Of a stretch of DNA of 64,000 bases, positions 10,007 through 20,281 are shown piece after piece. The stretch lies in contig NC_044559.1 of NCBI RefSeq assembly GCF_007565055.1, positions 98,602,759 through 98,666,758 of the forward strand. Reading direction: 5' to 3'. Both the position numbers and the translations under genes were made by a program. The DNA comes from Rhinopithecus roxellana. Its lineage: Eukaryota > Chordata > Mammalia > Primates > Cercopithecidae. How positions within the stretch are numbered: position 1 is the first letter of the stretch; every line of letters starts with the position of its first letter. A model generated the notes under the pieces. It had not been told where the DNA came from, searched no databases, and saw only the letters and a program-made list of their open reading frames with translations.

Positions 10007-13000
10007 CTGTTTCTTAAATTTTAAAATGAAATCAAACACAAAAATCAACAAAAATGGTTGAGAAACAGAGAGACCAGAGAAAAAAATTGGTCAGTAAACT
10101 TTGAAATATTACAAAAGCAAGTACAATTGTTTGCATGATTTAGAATGGAAGAGGCAAAAGGAACAATTAAGAGGAAAAATAAATTTCTACAGACATAACT
10201 AATCCAAAGTTAAAAAAAAAAACAACGAAATAAAAAAACACAGTAATGTGAAATGAAAGAAAAAGCACATTGCAACCAAAGAGGCAAACAATGAAAAATA
10301 GAAAACACGAGGAAAGAATTAATGATGAGAAAAATAACCATAATGGAAAACTGTTCCCTACTTCCTATTGACTTTCTTATGTGTTGGTTTTGAAATATCA
10401 GTAGCCGTTCTATTTTGCCTGTATAGGTACATGTTTGTTTCGTGCAACCATACAACTTTCATTTTAGTAATTTCTAATGTCCTCTCTCTCCTTTAGCCTT
10501 TCCATGATACAGATTGCACCTACTTAGAACCATTTCAATATATGTAGCTATACATTAAATATCTAAAACTTTTTTCAAAAACCACTCAAGCCTATTTCAT
10601 GCAGAATCCAAAATAACTTTTAAGTGACAGGCAACTGATGTGCAAACTGTGAAGCCACTGGATTTTAAATCTGTATCTCCCATGCACAGTTCGGTTATGC
10701 TTTACACCCATAAAAAGCCAATAAGAGCAAGAAGTTTTCTGAGTCAGAATTAAAAAAACAAACAAACAAACAAAGAAAAGGAATGTTTGCATTTATCTTT
10801 TCCATGCAGTATATTCCTTTTGATGAGGGGAAAAGAAAACATAATATGAAATGACTTTAAAATGCATGTGTACATATACACACACAAAGAAAAAAAAAAC
10901 AGAAAATATGGTTCATGGTTACCATAAGCAAGCAAAGCAACTGAAAACATTTTATCATGCACAATATATCATGGCAAACAAGCCAATGAAGTAATACAAT
11001 TCCTATGCCATATTATGCACAATATATAACCTTTAAAAGATACTTTCACAAGGGCATTTAGAAAGAAGAGTACACTTTTTCCACGAGATATGAAGTCTTG
11101 GTACCTTTTGAGATTTTAGGAAAATATTTTCTACTGCACATTATAAAATCACCTGCAACTAAATATGTCCACATCTGTAACTCTTCATCATGGATAAAAG
11201 CATATAGTTTATCTCAGATATTTTTTCATAACCTAATCTACATTTAATTTTCAAAAGCTGTCATGGGGGACATCTAAAAAGTACAATTTGTATTTTTAAC
11301 ACCCCATATTTAAGTACCTACAGTAGGATATGTGGGGTGTGTGTATATATGTTTCTCAATTTCAAAGGGACCAATTCTGGTGCCTTCCCATAATATTCAT
11401 GGGACTCATGGATATCACAAACACTGAAGCAGTCATGAGGTAGACCTGCCACTAGGGAAGAATGGATATAGTAATACCAGCATTTCTTCTGGCAATGGGG
11501 CAAGAAACACACAAATGAAGTAAGCACACTTGCTGGGGAGCACAAACACATACTTGGTCCTCTCTGCTTCTACAACTCAAACAAACCAAGCTGGTCACAG
11601 AGATTTGCAAGGCCTGCCAAAGGCTAATGTTCTACATCAAAGCTGAATACAGTTTTGCTCCAGGAAAGCCCTGGTTCAGAATAGTGAAACTCAACGAGAA
11701 AATGAGAATCTGCTTCAGCTTTTATGTTCTTCTTCATGCTGTGCCCGTGCCATTGCTACAATCCAGTCCTTGGATTAGCAGCACTCCCACAAGGGTGAAG
11801 ATGTTCATTCCTAGTGTACATTTAAATTCAAACATTCTGAACATATCCTTTCCTAGGCTTACATATTACTCAAAGAAAGTGGAAGAACTAAGGAAAAACT
11901 CGCCTATTCATTACCCCTTCTTGCCATAATTCTCAATATTATACTGCTGAACTCTTCTGGAAATGCCACGCTGCAAATGGAAGGTTCGGGGATTCCTTCA
12001 ATTCAATGATTTGAGCTTAGTCTGTGTCTCACAAGCATTTATTTTTGTAACTATCAGACATTGACAAAGCATCTATCCTTTACCACCGAAGGCTGGCTCT
12101 ATCAGGCAAAGAAGTCTTTTGAACCATGTCTATGGTTGTATACTTTGCAAGGAATGCCCAACCTACCAATCAGTTACACATTTTATGTTTTAAAGACATA
12201 TGTTTTGGGATCCCTTTATAACAGGGAATTTCTGGATGTCAGGCACTGAACTAATCCAGAATCTTTTTCCTGGGGGGGAAGAGGTTGGAAAGGCAGCGTG
12301 GTGAGGGAAAAGTGGCATTCACTTGGAGTTCCCATAACACCAGTTTTGAGACTTAGTTTTCTTTTAGTCACTTCCTATTCCTATTCATTCCCTTGTTTAC
12401 CACGCTTATGTACCCTTTCATAAAACAGAAGAGTTCCCTCCTCTTCTAGCAAAAGTCCAGGAACACAAGCTGCATACACCTTAGCTGGATCTAATCAGTA
12501 ACACTATGATAAGTGGGAAACATTCAATTGACTTGGCCTTAGTGACCAGAATCAGATGGAAACTCACCTGCCTGAAGGGGCCTCCGACCTAAAGCAGCTG
12601 GTCCATTGAGCCTGTCCAAAGCTTAACAATGTTGCCTACGGGGTCTCAACCAATTACCCACTGAGGATCTCCAGGGAAAATAGTATTCCAAAGAAAACCT
12701 CCTCAATGTATTCCAGTTCTACTGGAAACCATCTAGCTACACACACACACACACACACACCCACACACCCACCCACCCACCCGTCTTTTGCTCTGTAGCA
12801 TAATATGAGTTAATTTCAGCCCCTATGTTTCTGGGAGGATTTAGACATTTCTGCTAGAGGAGAACTGAGATCTGAGGAAACATTCTTGAATGTGGTAGGT
12901 TTCTTTCATTTCTCTTATATTCTCCACTTTGTATTTGAATATGAAAACTTCTCTAATAGTCAAGGGGCTAGGCTCCAGAAGATGATGCTAAGACCATCTC

Positions 13001-14078
13001 AACTAAGTAGTGCAGTAGTGTCCTGCTGCAGATCTTATATGCTACACTGTTGGCCCACAAAAACAGGACTCCAGAAAAGGTGGGAAAAGCCAAAGTTGTG
13101 ACTCTTACTGGCAAATTTCCAAACCTCCTTGAACTTAAGAAACTGTGTCAATGGGAAACAGCCAGGAATTATTCACTAATTAAAAAATAATTTTTGTATA
13201 ATTTCCTCTCATTTAGAATGAGGAGAATGGTTAAAGTGGCACCAATATGTCAGTCAAATACAGTGCTGTGCTCAGTACTCTTAGTTCCCTGCTGGTGGAG
13301 GGTGTTGTCTTGAGGGCTGCAGAGATCACCAGAGGTGATGATTACAAGGATGAGGGAAGTAAAGGGAAGAGGAGGCAGAGAGAGAGAGACAGAATATATA
13401 AACAGATATGACTGAATGAATCTATATCTTAATAAGTGCATGCCAGCTAACAATGAACGAAAACAATCATCGAGAAAAGAAAAGGGTCTAACCGGTGTAG
13501 TGAAGACCAGCCTTAGAACCGATATTTTAATAAAGGACAGGAGGAGAGGAAGTGAGAGTGAGGGAGGGAGGAAAGAAGAAACCTGTAAAGAAGTGCTACC
13601 TCAAGAAGGCAAGGAAATGTGATTCTTGCAAAGTAGGAAGAAAAAGCATCGGGACTAGGGCATGCCAACCTATCTATACTGAGAAAAATGAGATGACAAA
13701 GTAACTTTATCATTTTTCTACCATTCCAAATATATGAGTAATTTTTCTTCATCTGAGCATAGATCTAAAGTAACTTTCATATTTATCTCCTAGCATAGTT
13801 AAAGTAAAAATCAAGGTTTTTAAAGAAAAGTAATAGATATTTCTACTTTAAAAATAGTTAATGGCTTTAAAAACTGTTTGGAAGTATGAGCTAGGGGTGT
13901 GTTTACCTCACATCCTCAACTAGGTACAAAATACTACCTAGGTTGTATGATAGGGTTTTCCTGCAGGCAATTTTTCTTTTGCCATTGACTTTCCAAATGA
14001 TAAAATTTGGTCTGTATAGAAAAAATGTCTCTTCTTATGAAAATCCACATAGATTAGTAAATGTGTTAGAAAACTCAC
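10007..14078 (-). other. ANK3: 4.1-kb intron upstream of the giant exon
   Basis: The intron is free of Alu and L1 over its whole length, unlike the neighbouring introns. It holds an (AAAC)n stretch (10751-10776), a CA/CCCA microsatellite (12740-12783) and a short purine run (13374-13390). No alternative exon could be supported from the sequence. Elements controlling giant-exon inclusion would be expected here, but none is identified. Confidence 0.7.
12740..12783. repeat. (CA)n grading into (CCCA)n microsatellite
   Basis: About 13 CA units are followed by CCCACACACCCACCCACCCACC. This is a simple repeat in the intron just upstream of the giant exon and is likely polymorphic. Confidence 0.9.
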
Positions 14079-14160
14079 TCATTCCAGGCTCAGTCAAGTA
14101 GCTGTAGCGCTTACGTAAAGCTAAGGATGCGAAGCTCTGTCGTCTATCTGTTTTCTCAAT
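14079..14160 (-). CDS. ANK3: ANK3 exon (window E11): basic segment before the isoform switch
   Basis: The 82-nt exon has a very strong acceptor (a run of about 18 T then ccttttcag) and donor GTGAGTTT. It encodes IEKTDRRQSFASLALRKRYS then YLTEPGM and leaves one base (A) of the next codon. RRQSF is a basophilic-kinase type site. The carried-over A can join either TT of the giant exon (ATT, Ile) or GT of the death-domain exon (AGT, Ser). This exon is therefore the upstream partner of the isoform switch. Both joins keep frame. Confidence 0.95.
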
Positions 14161-15680
14161 CTGAAAAGGAAAAAAAAAAAAAAAAGACAACTCTATTTCC
14201 AACTTCCCTGTGACATCTTCACAGTTTTAAAACATTTTGTAGGATGGCATGTTGATAAGTTGTTTATTTTCCTTCTTAGGAAATGTTGATTTCCTACTGG
14301 GATTTTATAGCCCCACCCCCCCGTGTCTTAACCAAAATCATCATTTGGCAAATTTAAGAGCACCAACAACAGCAGACTACAGGGAAGTACAAGTAAAAGA
14401 CAAGCATTACAGAGACTTCTGATGCTGAGCAGTAAATTTTCCTGGATCTGTTCATATCGAAAGCACATATATCACAAAGTACACTCACTCTATGTGAGTA
14501 CATTCAAGGGAGAAAGGCACACAAAGTTTATTATTCCAATTACTGCTGGGGTTTCTGTATGTTAATAGGCATAAAGTATAGATGAGGAGATTGAAAACAG
14601 ATGAATGGTTTTGTTAGAAGTACATTTTTTTTGGGGGGGGGGGGCGCGGTGCGGGGTAGGGACGGAGTCTTGCTCTTGTCACCCAGTGGCCAGATCTCGG
14701 CTCACTGTAACCTCCGCCTCCTGGGGTCAAGCAATTCTGCCTCAGCCTCCTGAGTAGATGGGATTACAGGCACGCAGCACCACGTCCAGCTAATTTTTGT
14801 ATTTTTAGTAGAGACGGGGTTTCGCCATGTTGGCTAGGCTGGTGTCGAACTCCCTGATCCCCCCACCCCACCCCCGCCTCGGTCTCCCAAAGTGCTAGGA
14901 TTATAGGCGCGAGCCACCGCGTGCCTGGCCAGAGGTACTATTACTGTGTCCTAAGGCTACTTGATTCTGTTTATTACTATTGAGTGGGATTTAAAAATCT
15001 AATTATCATATAACTTAGAGAAACATTAGGAGGCAACTTGGTTGAACTATATTCTTAAAAAAAGGTCAAGATAAATTTCTTTAGTGAGAATATCAAAGAT
15101 TTATCAATAGCTAGTAAGCAAATATTTTATATCACATACAACATAAGTTATTTGTACAATAAAATTGCACATATTAAACGTGATCTTGATTTAAATGTTA
15201 TAACATGCTGGATAGTAGGATATAGTTGATAGTAAAATAGGCACATGAAACTTTTACAAAATGTCTATTTGGCAGGTCCGAAAGTAGTGTGTTATCTCAA
15301 TTGACTGTTCACAGTCAGTCATAGATAGAACTTCCTGGTCCTACTCTTTCCCCCTTTCTCACTATTGCACTTGACTTGTCTAAAAAAAATTTTAATGTTT
15401 ATTTATACATGCCAATCTATCACATTTAAAAATGTTTAAAGAACTTTAGTTTCTAAATCATTAGCTGTATTATAATTTTGTTGAGTATATTTAAATACTC
15501 TTAAGTACGTGTGGAAGAAGAGTGAACCATTTAAGAAAAATAGATACCCTTTTACCTACTTAAGACCTGCAAAAATATAATTTATATGTTTCCCACACTT
15601 TAGCCCTCTGCAACTTCTGTCATACAGATTCAATTTCTATTCTACTTCTGATAGAATAAAAGCAGAAGTGTTTATATTAC
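14161..15680 (-). other. ANK3: 1.5-kb intron between E10 and E11
   Basis: The intron contains one Alu (14625-14932); otherwise it is AT-rich and shows nothing. A poly-A run at 14167-14185 on the plus strand is the polypyrimidine tract of the E11 acceptor. Confidence 0.75.
14625..14932 (-). mobile_element. Alu, minus strand, with a G12 run beside the tail
   Basis: The reverse Alu runs from gggacggagtcttgctcttgtcaccc to gagccaccgcgtgcctggcc. The expected T tail is only 8 T and is followed by 12 G (14633-14644) and a GC-rich stretch. The ccccaccccacccccgcctcgg segment is also altered. Confidence 0.85.
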
Positions 15681-15707
15681 CTCATCATCTTGATCTGACT
15701 CTGTCTC
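15681..15707 (-). CDS. ANK3: ANK3 microexon (window E10), 9 residues, acidic
   Basis: This 27-nt phase 0-0 exon encodes ETESDQDDE. It is bounded by an acceptor ending aaccaaaag, with a purine-rich and poor polypyrimidine tract, and a donor GTAATATAA. The peptide is part of known ankyrin-G sequence between the UPA domain and the IEKTDRRQSF segment. Six of nine residues are acidic, and TESD resembles an acidophilic kinase target, which is inference. As a frame-neutral microexon with a weak acceptor it is well placed for regulated inclusion. It is too short to appear as an open reading frame on its own. Confidence 0.9.
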
Positions 15708-16143
15708 CTTTTGGTTCCAAGATGCATTGCAGAGACAAGGAATATTATAATGGACAGCAGGGAAAAGAATATCAGGATATGAAAAGGACTGAGTAGGGAG
15801 CACAAATGCAAGCTGATTTAGAAAGCAAAGCAAATAAAAAAAAGCCAACAAAACATATCAAGAACTGTACATCCATGGCAAATTAACACATGACATTATT
15901 TGAAAGCATAAAAATCTATGCGCTACCAGCAGAAGCAAAAGCGATAAACAGAGAAGACTCCATCATACAAACTGTAAGAATTTGACACCACATTAACAAG
16001 ACTTAGGCAATCTACACGAGGAGATTAATACAACTTCAGTTTTAAGAGCTTTATTCATGTTACAAAGCATTCCTTAATTGCATACCAAAGGCCCACTTCT
16101 TCAAGACCAGGGAAAGATGATTTAAAGCAGTACTAAAAGATAC

Positions 16144-16266
16144 CTTTTTATGTGCTGGCAGAGTGATATTTAAGTTGCAAACCGCTGTCTGAGGCAGTCC
16201 TTTTGTTGTCTTTGGTTCTTTCAGAAAAGACAGACGACCACAGGGCTCTTGGCTGGTGTCTCTAAT
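16144..16266 (-). CDS. ANK3: ANK3 exon (window E9): end of UPA
   Basis: This is a symmetric 123-nt exon (41 codons) with acceptor aattcttctag and donor GTATCTTT. It begins IRDTSQEPCGRLSFLKEPKT and ends NLNITLPAHKK. It closes the UPA domain and leads into the basic/acidic tail that precedes the isoform-specific region. It is followed by the 27-nt microexon about 0.44 kb downstream. Confidence 0.95.
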
Positions 16267-17023
16267 CTAGAAGAATTTTGGTAGTTGATGGTTATAGATT
16301 GAGATTTATCTGAGGATTTTTAACTGTACAAGAGTTAAATATGTTTGTTTTAACAAGCCCTATGAGAGGCAGGAAAGGTAAAGGGAAAAGATGATTACAA
16401 TTATGAAGCAACTGGGGCGGTCACATCTGAACTCAACAAGAGTTCGATGCCCGATTCCTAAACGCAGGATTGTTGTGTCTGTGTTGTGATCTAATCCTGA
16501 CAATTCATAATATAATCTGAGTTATGTGCATTTTCCTTCTAAGTTTTTTTTTTTTTCCTGAAAGCTCCAGCTTTTGCAACAGTAACAGCAAATAATAATG
16601 ATAAAACAATTTTCCTATCTCCTTTTATTCTTGGAGAAAGAAGATCCCTCTAGAATGTCCCTGGACTCTACCAGAAATGAAAATGAAACTTGAATACTGA
16701 ATTTGCATTTCATCCATTATTTGATTACTGAATATTAACCAGAAAGAATACATTGTGTTACTCTAGATCGTTTGGTTTTACAAATGTTTGCTTAAACATA
16801 AATGTTGTTGAACTCTTTGAAAAATAAAGATCCTTTTTACGAGTTATAAAGCTTTACTGGTTTGAAAGTATACTCTGGTAGAACCAGAACAAAAATCTGA
16901 CCTTATGAGTTCAGATTTGATGGGATATTACAAATTAAATAAATCATTAAAACCTTTTATTTTTATTCTCTGAGAGTATTTTTTTCCCCATAATTCACAG
17001 ATTCTCTGTTAAAGACGATTTAC
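16267..17023 (-). other. ANK3: 757-bp intron between E8 and E9
   Basis: This short AT-rich intron has no recognisable repeat or exon. The adjacent E9-E10 intron (15708-16143) is likewise empty. Confidence 0.75.
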
Positions 17024-17149
17024 CTTGATGGAAAATGGCAGTCTATTTTCTTTGAAAGCATAAAAGTTAAAAACAAGTTGCTGTCCTCCTTTGGTAAGTG
17101 GGGCCAAATTTCCATAACAATCAACATAAATAGGTTTTCCTTCCAGAAC
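17024..17149 (-). CDS. ANK3: ANK3 exon (window E8): UPA domain
   Basis: This is a symmetric phase 0-0 exon of 126 nt (42 codons). Its acceptor is ttttactctaaaag and its donor GTAAATCG. It reads VLEGKPIYVDCYGNLAPLTK, then GGQQLVFNFYAFKENRLPFS, and ends IK. This is the C-terminal half of the UPA beta-sandwich. Because it is symmetric, skipping it would keep frame but delete part of UPA. I know of no evidence that it is skipped. Confidence 0.95.
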
Positions 17150-17945
17150 CTTTTAGAGTAAAAGAAATAAATGATTTAATGTTAATCTGAGTTTGAAATA
17201 TTTTGAGATTTTTATGTCACATAACATGAAAAGACTGACATGATACTATGTCACATTTGTCTCTGTTAGGCAGTTACTTCTGTGGTGCTATTTGCAATAA
17301 ACATAATGTTGTGTGCTTACAATTCACCAATTGTAATTGGAATCCATAGCATGGACACATACAGAACAGAATTATACATTTATTTTTATTCTGGCAACTT
17401 TAAAAATATTTAATAATATGCCTGACATCAATCACTTATTTGTATAGATTTTGAAAGCTATCTCTTTTTTTTTTTTTTGGACTGTTAGATCCTTACATGT
17501 TCACTGGGTTTGAAAAAGGAAAATCATAGTAATGTGTATAAACAGTGATTCTGGAAAGTAGGTAACTCAAGTGGCCACAAGAAAATGGAGACCATAACTT
17601 AAATTCATTAGTACTATGTTTTAACCAGTTAAGACAGCACCGAAGACACTTAAAATAATTTGAGTATTGGCCGGGCGTGGTGACTCATGTAATGCCAGTG
17701 CTTTGGGAGGCCAAGGCAGGTGGATCACGAGGTCAGGAGTTTGAGACCAGCCTGGCTAACACGGCAAAACCTCATTTCTACTAAAAATACACAAAATTAG
17801 CTGGGTATGGTGGCAGGCACCTGTAATCCCAGCTACCTGGGAGGCTGAGGCAGGAGAATTGTTTGAACCCAGGAGGCGGAGGTTGCAGTAAGCTAAAACT
17901 GCGCCACTGCACTCCAGCCTGGGCAATAGAGCAAGGCTCTGTCTC

Positions 17946-17976
<31 letters not shown>

Positions 17977-18131
17977 TTAAAAAAATTTGAGTATTAATTT
18001 ATATCACATTTTTTAAAGTAAAAGTAAAATCGATAATGCACTTGGTATTTTATAGTAAGTACTATTAAGGCCACAAAATAAAACCCCATATCTCATATAA
18101 TGAAATGAACTTGTTTTTATGAACAAGGTAC
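17150..18131 (-). other. ANK3: Intron between E7 and E8
   Basis: The intron carries a T12 run near 17466-17478 and one Alu (17669-17975) that occupies the third nearest E7. Nothing else was recognised. Confidence 0.75.
17669..17975 (+). mobile_element. Alu, plus strand (antisense to ANK3), with target-site duplication
   Basis: This is a full-length Alu from ggccgggcgtggtgactc to a ~30-base A tail. The flanking 12-bp direct repeat aatttgagtatt occurs at 17657-17668 and 17984-17995. It lies 157 bp from exon E7. Confidence 0.93.
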
Positions 18132-18360
18132 CTCAATATCTTTGCTTCTTGCAACTTCCTCAAAATTCTCTTGTTGCTCTAAAGTTTTGTCCACTTTGTC
18201 ATCTGTCATGCAGAAACATCGCAAGGAAGATTCTACAGGATCATTCATTTTGGCAAAAACAACAAACTTGGCCATATATGGAACACATATCAATTCTCTG
18301 TACAGTTGCGTGGCTAACCCCACAGTTTCTAAAACTTGATGGCAGTCTGCAAGCCAAAAT
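18132..18360 (-). CDS. ANK3: ANK3 exon (window E7): UPA domain
   Basis: The 229-nt exon has acceptor gttttgctcag and donor GTACCTTG. It starts with the last base of an arginine codon and ends in phase 0. It begins FWLADCHQVLETVGLATQLY, continues through ICVPYMAKFVVFAKMNDPVE and RCFCMTDDKVDKTLEQQENF, and ends SKDIE. This is the main part of the UPA domain, which packs with the two ZU5 domains and in family members shares a fold with UNC5 and PIDD. E6 and E7 are separated by an intron of only 330 bp. Confidence 0.96.
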
Positions 18361-18690
18361 CTGAGCAAAACGAAAAACAGAAGTATGAAAATGTGGCCAT
18401 TTAAAAGCCAAATCTTAAAAAGACTCACAATTTAAAAAATCAGAATATATAAAGGAACTAACCCAAAATGTTATTAACTTGTTCATTTAAATAGCAAAGA
18501 CGTTTTCTCCATGTATCAAACACAGAAACCCTGTGTTTGTCATTTGAGGATAATTTTGATAAGCAAATACTAAGAATTTTTTTTTTTCTCACAACATTTT
18601 TTTTTAAGTATTGAACACAACAATTTTTACTTTCCAAAAGGTAATAAAAACTAATTCCTTACTGCTTTTTGGAATCCTTTATTTCCATAC

Positions 18691-18787
18691 CTGGCTGAAA
18701 CATTGGTTGTAAAAGAGACACAGTCTTTTATAAACGTCAAAGGAGTTGTTCCTGTGATGTCTTCCCACTGAGCAGGCGAAGTGCCCC
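18691..18787 (-). CDS. ANK3: ANK3 exon (window E6): end of ZU5C to UPA
   Basis: The 97-nt exon follows a good polypyrimidine acceptor (gttgttctctcag). Its donor is GTATGG. It reads GGTSPAQWEDITGTTPLTF, then IKDCVSFTTNVSAR, with codons split at both ends. It spans the boundary between ZU5C and UPA in the ankyrin ZZU supramodule. Its length is not a multiple of three, so skipping it alone would break the frame. Together with E7 it is closely flanked by two Alus in opposite orientation. Confidence 0.95.
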
Positions 18788-20073
18788 CTGAGAGAACAAC
18801 AACAGATACGTTGACTTTATCATGGGAGATGTTCCTCGTAACATTTTCATCATCTCCTGTTCTTCTTTCTGCATAGCCACAAACTGGCAAAACTTCAGCA
18901 CCTTCAGTTTAATAGTGTGTACTAAAGGTAGTTTTCCTCTCTACTCTCCTTTTATACTTTTACCAGGCTTATTGTGATTTCCTTGTAAGATGTTATTAAA
19001 TTAGAAAAAATTCCTTGTTTTTTGTCTGGGTACTAATGAATGGCTTAAACTTGGGGCAGCCACAATTTATAAGTGTATTTTATAAATGTGATTTGTAAGT
19101 GCAAAGATTTGTTGTTTCAGATGGATAATTAAGTCTCTTTCACTTTTTTTTTTTTTTTTTTTTTGAGACGGAGTCTCGCTCTTGTTGCCAAGACTGGAGT
19201 GCAATGGTACGATCTCAGTTCACTGCAACCTCCGCCTCCTGGGTTCAAGTGATTCTCCTGCCTCAGCCTCCCCAGTAGCTGGGATTACAGGCGCCCACCA
19301 CCACGCCCAGCTAAGTTTTGTACTTTTAGTAGAGACGGGGTTTCATCATGTTGGCCAGGCTGGTCTCAAACTCCTGACCTCAGGTGATCCACCCGCCTTG
19401 GCTTCCCGAGGTGCTGGGATTACAGGCGTGAGTCACCACGCCCAGCCTCTTACTCTTTAAAAAGGTAAGAACTACCAAAGTTAAGAAACAGCTCAGTCTG
19501 TACATGGCATTCTGTACGATTAATTACCGAGGGTAAAAAGGGGCATCAGCCATTAAAATTACTCTTTGGAGAACAAAAGAAGAACAAAAACAAAGCCTAT
19601 CTTTAATAATCTTGGAATTGCAGTTAAAAATCAGATTAGAATAGGTGAGAATAACCATGTACTCAACATTTTCCTATTACTAGTGCTCTGTGAGACATGT
19701 ATTTTTCCCAAAGTCCACCCAATGTCCTTATAGTTTAAAGTATGTTGCCAGGTCCATTACCTCTGTCTAGGTCACCAAGAAATTACTTAGATTGAATCTA
19801 GAAATTACCTAGATGTTCCAGTAGATTCAATGATACTTCTACTAATGCTAACCTTAATAGCAGGAAAGATGCTATCGCTAAATTTTAAATGAGTCATGAG
19901 ACCAGGATCTTACAGAAATGATCCTTGGGAAACCAGGGATGAGGTGATGGACAAGTAAAATGTTTTGTTCTTTTATTTTCTCTTATAATGTTGGTATGGA
20001 TATTTCAAAGGTTTTATGTCTTTGTACGGAATCTTTGGAATCAATAGGAAGTACAGCAGTGACTTAACCAAAC
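18788..20073 (-). other. ANK3: Intron between E5 and E6
   Basis: This 1.3-kb intron contains a single Alu at 19145-19447. The rest is AT-rich and unremarkable, apart from the near-repeat gaaattacttagattgaatc / gaaattacctagatgttcc around 19780-19820. Confidence 0.75.
19145..19447 (-). mobile_element. Alu, minus strand (sense to ANK3)
   Basis: This is a full-length reverse Alu: a T tail, gagacggagtctcgctcttgttgcc, ending gagtcaccacgcccagcc. With 17669-17975 it forms an inverted pair around exons E6 and E7. Confidence 0.92.
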
Positions 20074-20281
20074 CTGTAATGCTACAGAGAAGACGCAGAT
20101 TGGGTGTACTGTCCCCTTTGTATCCATTGGATACACCTTCTCCTGAGGGCGGGGGGACTGGAATGGTCATTGTGATTGGTTTATGGAATTTCCTTCTTCT
20201 TGGTTCCACAGTGACAATTGGGCTAAACGTTGCTTTGTTTCCAAGGATCTTTTTCACAATTTCATCTGGAACAGGCTGGGC
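20074..20281 (-). CDS. ANK3: ANK3 exon (window E5): ZU5C
   Basis: The 208-nt exon has acceptor gtctctag. It reads AQPVPDEIVKKILGNKATFS, passes through VEPRRRKFHKPITMTIPVPP, and ends NLRLLCSITG with one base carried over. This is most of ZU5C. The donor is unusual: the exon ends CAG and is followed by GTTTGG rather than GTRAGT. A second GT five bases downstream (GTTAAG) looks closer to consensus but would shift frame. The frame-preserving site joins correctly to the next exon, so it is taken as the real donor. Confidence 0.95.
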
